A DNA stretch of 64,000 nt from Opitutales bacterium. GTDB taxonomy: Bacteria; Verrucomicrobiota; Verrucomicrobiia; Opitutales; UBA953. The stretch's first letter is position 1, and each line of letters starts with the position of its first letter. The stretch lies in contig JAILGB010000013.1 of assembly GCA_024697185.1 (NCBI GenBank), positions 1 to 64,000 of the forward strand, written 5' to 3'. Below, piece after piece: positions 61,003 to 64,000 of the stretch. The position numbers were made by a program, and so were the translations under genes. Below the pieces are notes generated by a model, which did no database searches, had not been told where the DNA came from, and worked only from the letters and a program-made list of their open reading frames with translations.

Positions 61003-61040
61003 TCCCTTTTATTAAAGATTTTAGCATTTGAAAACGCAAA

Positions 61041-61077
61041 TAAAAAAGCCGTCCCCGCAAATTGACGGGAACGGCTC
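61041..61077 (-). terminator. Motif-derived terminator after rplI
   Basis: Stem AGCCGTCCCCG / CGGGAACGGCT with one C-A mismatch in a decayed motif copy; A-run gives the minus-strand T-tail. 20 bp past the rplI stop. Confidence 0.85.
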
Positions 61078-61096
61078 TATTCGGGATAAAATCCGA

Positions 61097-61654
61097 TTAT
61101 TCAGCAGCAGGCGCAGCCTCTTCTGCCGGAGCTTCTTCACGAGAGGCGGCTTTGCGTCCCTTCGTCTTTTTGCCCTTAACAAGCTCTTTTTCAGGAAGCG
61201 CTTCGGGGACGAGCTCGACTGTGATTTCTACCGAAACTTCCGGATGAAGCTTGATTGTCGCCGCAGACTTTCCGAGCGTCTTGATCGAGCCATGCTCGAG
61301 ATGAATCTGCTTTTTCGCGATTTCATGTCCCAATTCCGCAAGTTTCTTGGAAATGTCCGTTGTCGAAATCGAACCGAACATTTTGCCGTCGTCACCGCTC
61401 TTGACGGTGAACGAAATCTCAAGACCGCTGAGTTTTTCTGCAAATGCCCGAGCATCGTCGAGCTCTTTGGCTTCACGAACTGCGCGAGCCTTTTTAAGAG
61501 CTTCAATCTGCTTGCGATTTGCTTGATTTACGGGAACTGCAATTCCTTGAGGAAGGAGAAAGTTACGAGCAAAGCCAGCTTTGACCTTAACTTGATCACC
61601 TTCAGCGCCAAGACCTGCAACCGGTTTTTTGAGGAGAACTTCTGAGAGTGCCAT
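61097..61654 (-). CDS. rplI: 50S ribosomal protein L9
   Basis: 185 residues. N-terminal rRNA-binding domain has the L9 signature (VAGLGAEGDQVKVKAGFARNFLLPQGIAVP), followed by the long connecting helix and C-terminal domain (GKMFGSISTTDISKKL). A 30-residue extension rich in Lys, Ala and Glu (KTKGRKAASREEAPAEE) goes beyond the usual ~150. It is last in ctc-pth-rpsF-ssb-rplI; rpsR, normally between ssb and rplI, is not present in the 42-bp gap. Confidence 0.97.
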   Translation of the reverse strand: MALSEVLLKKPVAGLGAEGDQVKVKAGFARNFLLPQGIAVPVNQANRKQIEALKKARAVREAKELDDARAFAEKLSGLEISFTVKSGDDGKMFGSISTTDISKKLAELGHEIAKKQIHLEHGSIKTLGKSAATIKLHPEVSVEITVELVPEALPEKELVKGKKTKGRKAASREEAPAEEAAPAAE

Positions 61655-61696
61655 AATATTGTTTTGTTAAATGTTATCTTAATTTAATTTGATCGA

Positions 61697-62128
61697 TCAA
61701 AAAGGGACGTTTCCGTCATCGGTCGGGTGGGAATGGGGATTAAAATGTGCCGGAGGCGTATCTTGTGTGCCTGAAGCGGAATCCCCGAAGTTCATCTTGT
61801 CCACGAATGAGAAAGACTCGAGAACAACACCGAGACGGGCGCGTTTTTCACCGCTCGTCTTATCTTCCCACTGATCAAGGTGTAAACGTCCCTCCACCAA
61901 AATCGCGCTGCCTTTTCGAAAATAACGGGCGATCGCCTCCGCAGCCTTGCCGTATGCGTCAATATCAACATAGGTCACCTCGTCTTTGCGCTCACCGTTT
62001 TTCATATAAAAAACACGGTTGGTCGCAATAGAAAAGCGGACCGTCGCCATATCAAGCGCCGGCAACTTACGGTAATCTGGATCCCGAGTAAGATTTCCGA
62101 GCAAAATAACGCGATTAAAGGAAGCCAT
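61697..62128 (-). CDS. ssb: Single-stranded DNA-binding protein
   Basis: 143 residues, OB fold beginning MASFNRVILLGNLTRDPDYR, with VTYVDIDAYGKAAEAIARYFRKGSAILVEGRL. The short linker ends in the acidic partner-binding tip (DDGNVPF; the consensus is DDDIPF), which recruits repair and replication proteins. It lies between rpsF and rplI, as in the common bacterial rpsF-ssb cluster, and follows rpsF by 27 bp. Confidence 0.97.
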   Translation of the reverse strand: MASFNRVILLGNLTRDPDYRKLPALDMATVRFSIATNRVFYMKNGERKDEVTYVDIDAYGKAAEAIARYFRKGSAILVEGRLHLDQWEDKTSGEKRARLGVVLESFSFVDKMNFGDSASGTQDTPPAHFNPHSHPTDDGNVPF

Positions 62129-62155
62129 TTTCGATCTGTCGAGAAACGGATTTGA

Positions 62156-62434
62156 TTAGAGCGCCTGAACCATAATGCGCTTGATCGTGCGATCAAGACG
62201 AAGTTTCTCTCTAAACGAAACCGCGATTGTTTCCGGAGCCGTCACATCAAATTGCACATAATGCGCGCTTGGCATACGGCGATCGGTGATGCGGACGAAA
62301 TCCTTGACACCCAAATCGTGAGTTTCATCGAGGGTTGCGCCCAAGGCGGCAAACAGTTTCGTCGCTTTTTCGATTTGAGTAGCGATCGCTGTATTGCGCA
62401 CGTCAAAAATAACGTTAAAACGATACTTTTTCAT
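62156..62434 (-). CDS. rpsF: 30S ribosomal protein S6
   Basis: 92 residues with the S6 ferredoxin-like fold: YRFNVIFDVRNTAIATQIEKATKLF, then SAHYVQFDVTAPETIAVSFREKLRLD and a basic C-terminus. No polyglutamate tail. S6 normally binds S18; the S18 gene is not in this cluster. Its ATG overlaps the pth stop by four bases (ATGA). Confidence 0.95.
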   Translation of the reverse strand: MKKYRFNVIFDVRNTAIATQIEKATKLFAALGATLDETHDLGVKDFVRITDRRMPSAHYVQFDVTAPETIAVSFREKLRLDRTIKRIMVQAL

Positions 62435-63015
62435 TTTGTTGATTTTCTATTGATTAAATTTTGTGTTGCGCAAAAACCATTTTTGATAATTTGGTCTATG
62501 CATTCGATAATTTCTATAACTTTTGTTTCGAAGATTTTTTGTTCTTCATCTGTCAATTTTCCGAGAACATAATCGGCAAGCGGCATTTCGCGCACCGGTT
62601 TTTGTCCGATCCCGACGCGGACGCGCATAAACGCGTTCCCGCAGTGCAAGATGACATTTTCCACGCCGTTGTGTCCGCCGGAACTGCCGCCGAGCGACAA
62701 TTTAATCTGCGCAAACGGCAAATTTATATCGTCGTGAACGACAATCGCATCAGCGATATTCAAACGATAAAAACGCTGATGGGCTTGAACACATTCGCCA
62801 CTGAGATTCATGAATGTCTGCGGTTTCCCGAGCCAAAGCGTTCCCGTCGGGATCGACACTTTGGCGAACTCACCTTTGAAAGCCGACTGCGAAAAACTTG
62901 CAGCCATTTTTTTCGCGAGGGCATCGACTACTCTAAATCCCACATTGTGGCGGGTATTTTCGTATTCTTTGCCGGGATTGCCCAGACCATAAATTGCAGT
63001 GACGGGCATTTTCAA
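62431..63015 (-). CDS. pth: Peptidyl-tRNA hydrolase
   Basis: 194 residues; recycles peptidyl-tRNA released from stalled ribosomes. Signature IYGLGNPGKEYENTRHNVGFRVVD contains the catalytic His (about 24) and conserved Asn; HDDINLPFAQIKLSLGGSSGGHNGVENVI holds the second active-site Asp and His. Preceded by ctc (54-bp gap) as in many bacteria and coupled to rpsF by an ATGA overlap. Confidence 0.97.
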   Translation of the reverse strand: MKMPVTAIYGLGNPGKEYENTRHNVGFRVVDALAKKMAASFSQSAFKGEFAKVSIPTGTLWLGKPQTFMNLSGECVQAHQRFYRLNIADAIVVHDDINLPFAQIKLSLGGSSGGHNGVENVILHCGNAFMRVRVGIGQKPVREMPLADYVLGKLTDEEQKIFETKVIEIIECIDQIIKNGFCATQNLINRKSTK

Positions 63016-63068
63016 AATTTAAAAGAACAATTGCACTTAAAAAGTGCCTTCAAAACAGCGGAGCCGGA

Positions 63069-63677
63069 CTATTTTTTTGCCGCATCAGCCGCAGGAGCCG
63101 CCGCGTCGTCCGCAACAGCGTCTTCATCCTCAGCCAAGCATGATGCCACGACCGTATTTTGGTTTTTCGGGAACGTTACACCGGGGATTTCCGGGAGATT
63201 TGTAACGTGAATCGTCTGGCCGGCGTGCAAGTTGCTCACATCGACAACAACAGCTTCCGGAAGATCCTTCGGCAAGCAGCGGATCTTGATTTCACGAACA
63301 ACTTCGAGAACGCCGTTTTCCGCCAAAACGCCGACACAGTCGCCCACAGAGCGAACCGGGATCGAAATCGTCATCATTTCATTCGGATCCACTTCGAGAA
63401 TATCGACGTGAACGATTTTTTGGGAAACCGCATTGCGCTGGTAGTCTTTGACAAGCGACAAGATCTTTTTGTTTTCATCGATCGTCACTTCGACGAGAGC
63501 TGCGTTGTCTCCCTTGGCGCGCATCATTGTGCGGAATTCGACCGCATCAATAATAATCGGCTTCGAGTTGTTCTTTGCATAAATCACGCCGGGGATCGCC
63601 CCTTCGGCGCGAATGCGACGGGACGGTCCACGACCGATGCCGTCACGCGATTTTACATTGAGTTTATATAGTTTCAT
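63069..63677 (-). CDS. ctc: 50S ribosomal protein L25/general stress protein Ctc
   Basis: 202 residues: N-terminal L25 5S-rRNA-binding domain (LNVKSRDGIGRGPSRRIRAEGAIPGVIYAKN) and the C-terminal TL5/Ctc beta domain (VPVRSVGDCVGVLAENGVLEVV ... LPEAVVVDVSNLHAGQTIHV), so the long Ctc form. The acidic Ala-rich end (EDAVADDAAAPAADAAKK) is an extra tail. First gene of ctc-pth-rpsF-ssb-rplI, with a sigma70-like promoter and a leader of about 74 nt. Confidence 0.95.
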   Translation of the reverse strand: MKLYKLNVKSRDGIGRGPSRRIRAEGAIPGVIYAKNNSKPIIIDAVEFRTMMRAKGDNAALVEVTIDENKKILSLVKDYQRNAVSQKIVHVDILEVDPNEMMTISIPVRSVGDCVGVLAENGVLEVVREIKIRCLPKDLPEAVVVDVSNLHAGQTIHVTNLPEIPGVTFPKNQNTVVASCLAEDEDAVADDAAAPAADAAKK

Positions 63678-63757
63678 TTTGATAAGGTGCCGTTAAGTCG
63701 CGGGCCCGCGTCATTGCGGCCGCTCCCCGACCGGCACAAGTCGAGATTTGAAGATTA

Positions 63758-63787
63758 ATTATGTCATTTTTTTTAAGTTGTTGTCAA
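63758..63787 (-). promoter_or_regulatory. Promoter of ctc-pth-rpsF-ssb-rplI cluster
   Basis: TTGACA, 18-bp spacer, CATAAT on the minus strand. The leader of about 74 nt includes GC-rich stretches (GCGGGCCCGC at about 63,700) that could form a hairpin. One of the few long leaders in the window. Confidence 0.65.
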
Positions 63788-63940
63788 TTTAAAAGAGAAT
63801 AGGGAAACGGACGGCAAAAGAATCTGAGTTTTTCACCCCATTGTCCGATTGCTTCGCGGGAACGAAAAATAACGATAAAAATGATCAAATCGGCATATCC
63901 TTATAAATCCGGCTCAATCGTTTAAAATTCATTCCCGAGG

Positions 63941-64000
63941 CTAAACGGGATCATCTTCGGGAACACCCGCAAGCCGTTCAAAAAAATCCATAAAAATCCC
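63941..64000 (-). CDS. C-terminal end of an unidentified gene, cut by window edge
   Basis: An open minus-strand frame enters from the right edge and ends at TAG (63,943-63,941), giving about 19 residues (GIFMDFFERLAGVPEDDPV). Too short to name. The distance to the ctc promoter (about 150 bp) suits an upstream neighbour. Between it and the promoter (63,788-63,940) I see one GGGAACG copy and no gene. Confidence 0.3.
   Translation of the reverse strand, partial: GIFMDFFERLAGVPEDDPV

Overview
The window reads as a stretch of chromosome from an anaerobic, probably gut-associated member of the Verrucomicrobiota, most likely the Opitutales/Puniceicoccales side. This is inferred from two PEP-CTERM proteins, the ileS-dksA-lspA gene order, an anaerobic NrdD reductase, a sulfide-type (His) Thi4, a PPi-type phosphofructokinase and a tyrosine phenol-lyase-like enzyme. 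It cannot be proven from sequence alone. Nearly all genes lie on the minus strand; the clear plus-strand genes are the phenol-lyase-like gene, a YejM-like membrane sulfatase and an ArsR regulator. There are no rRNA genes, CRISPR arrays or recognisable insertion sequences, and there is one tRNA.

Layout. 1-1,740 is an AT-rich, translationally coupled cassette of unknown, mostly secreted proteins. 1,746-9,337 holds uvrC, tdh, fabV, a metallo-hydrolase, an unknown secreted protein and the phenol-lyase-like gene. 9,434-15,773 is a partial ATP synthase locus (atpA, atpG, atpD) with two foreign-looking genes between atpA and atpG; atpC sits 16 kb away beside lysS, and atpB/E/F/H are absent from the window. 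15,900-17,300 is a second accessory patch with an acetyltransferase interrupted at an 11-base poly-G tract (a candidate phase-variable gene). 17,481-29,136 carries thiE, a YfeH-type transporter, envelope proteins, thi4, the ileS-dksA-lspA cluster and a biotin-type carboxyltransferase. 29,205-34,287 has an aryl-polyene-like module (fused ApeG-ApeH plus ApeI), atpC and lysS. 34,413-51,241 is mixed: a PEP-CTERM GDSL protein, ilvD, the YejM-like gene, nrdD, arsR, an MCE protein, tRNA-Met, an OleC-like ligase coupled to a POT transporter, and an SLC13 symporter. 51,273-63,677 is housekeeping: glyRS, PPi-PFK, yycJ-like, prmB, GAPDH, trigger factor, then ctc-pth-rpsF-ssb-rplI (without rpsR).

The most unusual property is not a gene. 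The core GGGAACG/CGTTCCC (best form GCGGGAACG) recurs on both strands in genes and between them. A hand count gives about 37 copies in 1,741-10,000 and none in 1-1,740. It builds the stems of most intrinsic terminators, gives proteins recurrent AGT, VPA/FPA and RER tripeptides, and seeds tandem protein repeats. It is nearly missing from the accessory islands. This resembles DNA-uptake-sequence (Neisseria DUS, Haemophilus USS) or HIP1 behaviour.

A second genome-wide trait is translation initiation. Clear Shine-Dalgarno sequences are lacking, and at least six genes have sigma70-type promoters whose -10 box lies only 7-10 nt before the ATG, implying leaderless mRNAs.
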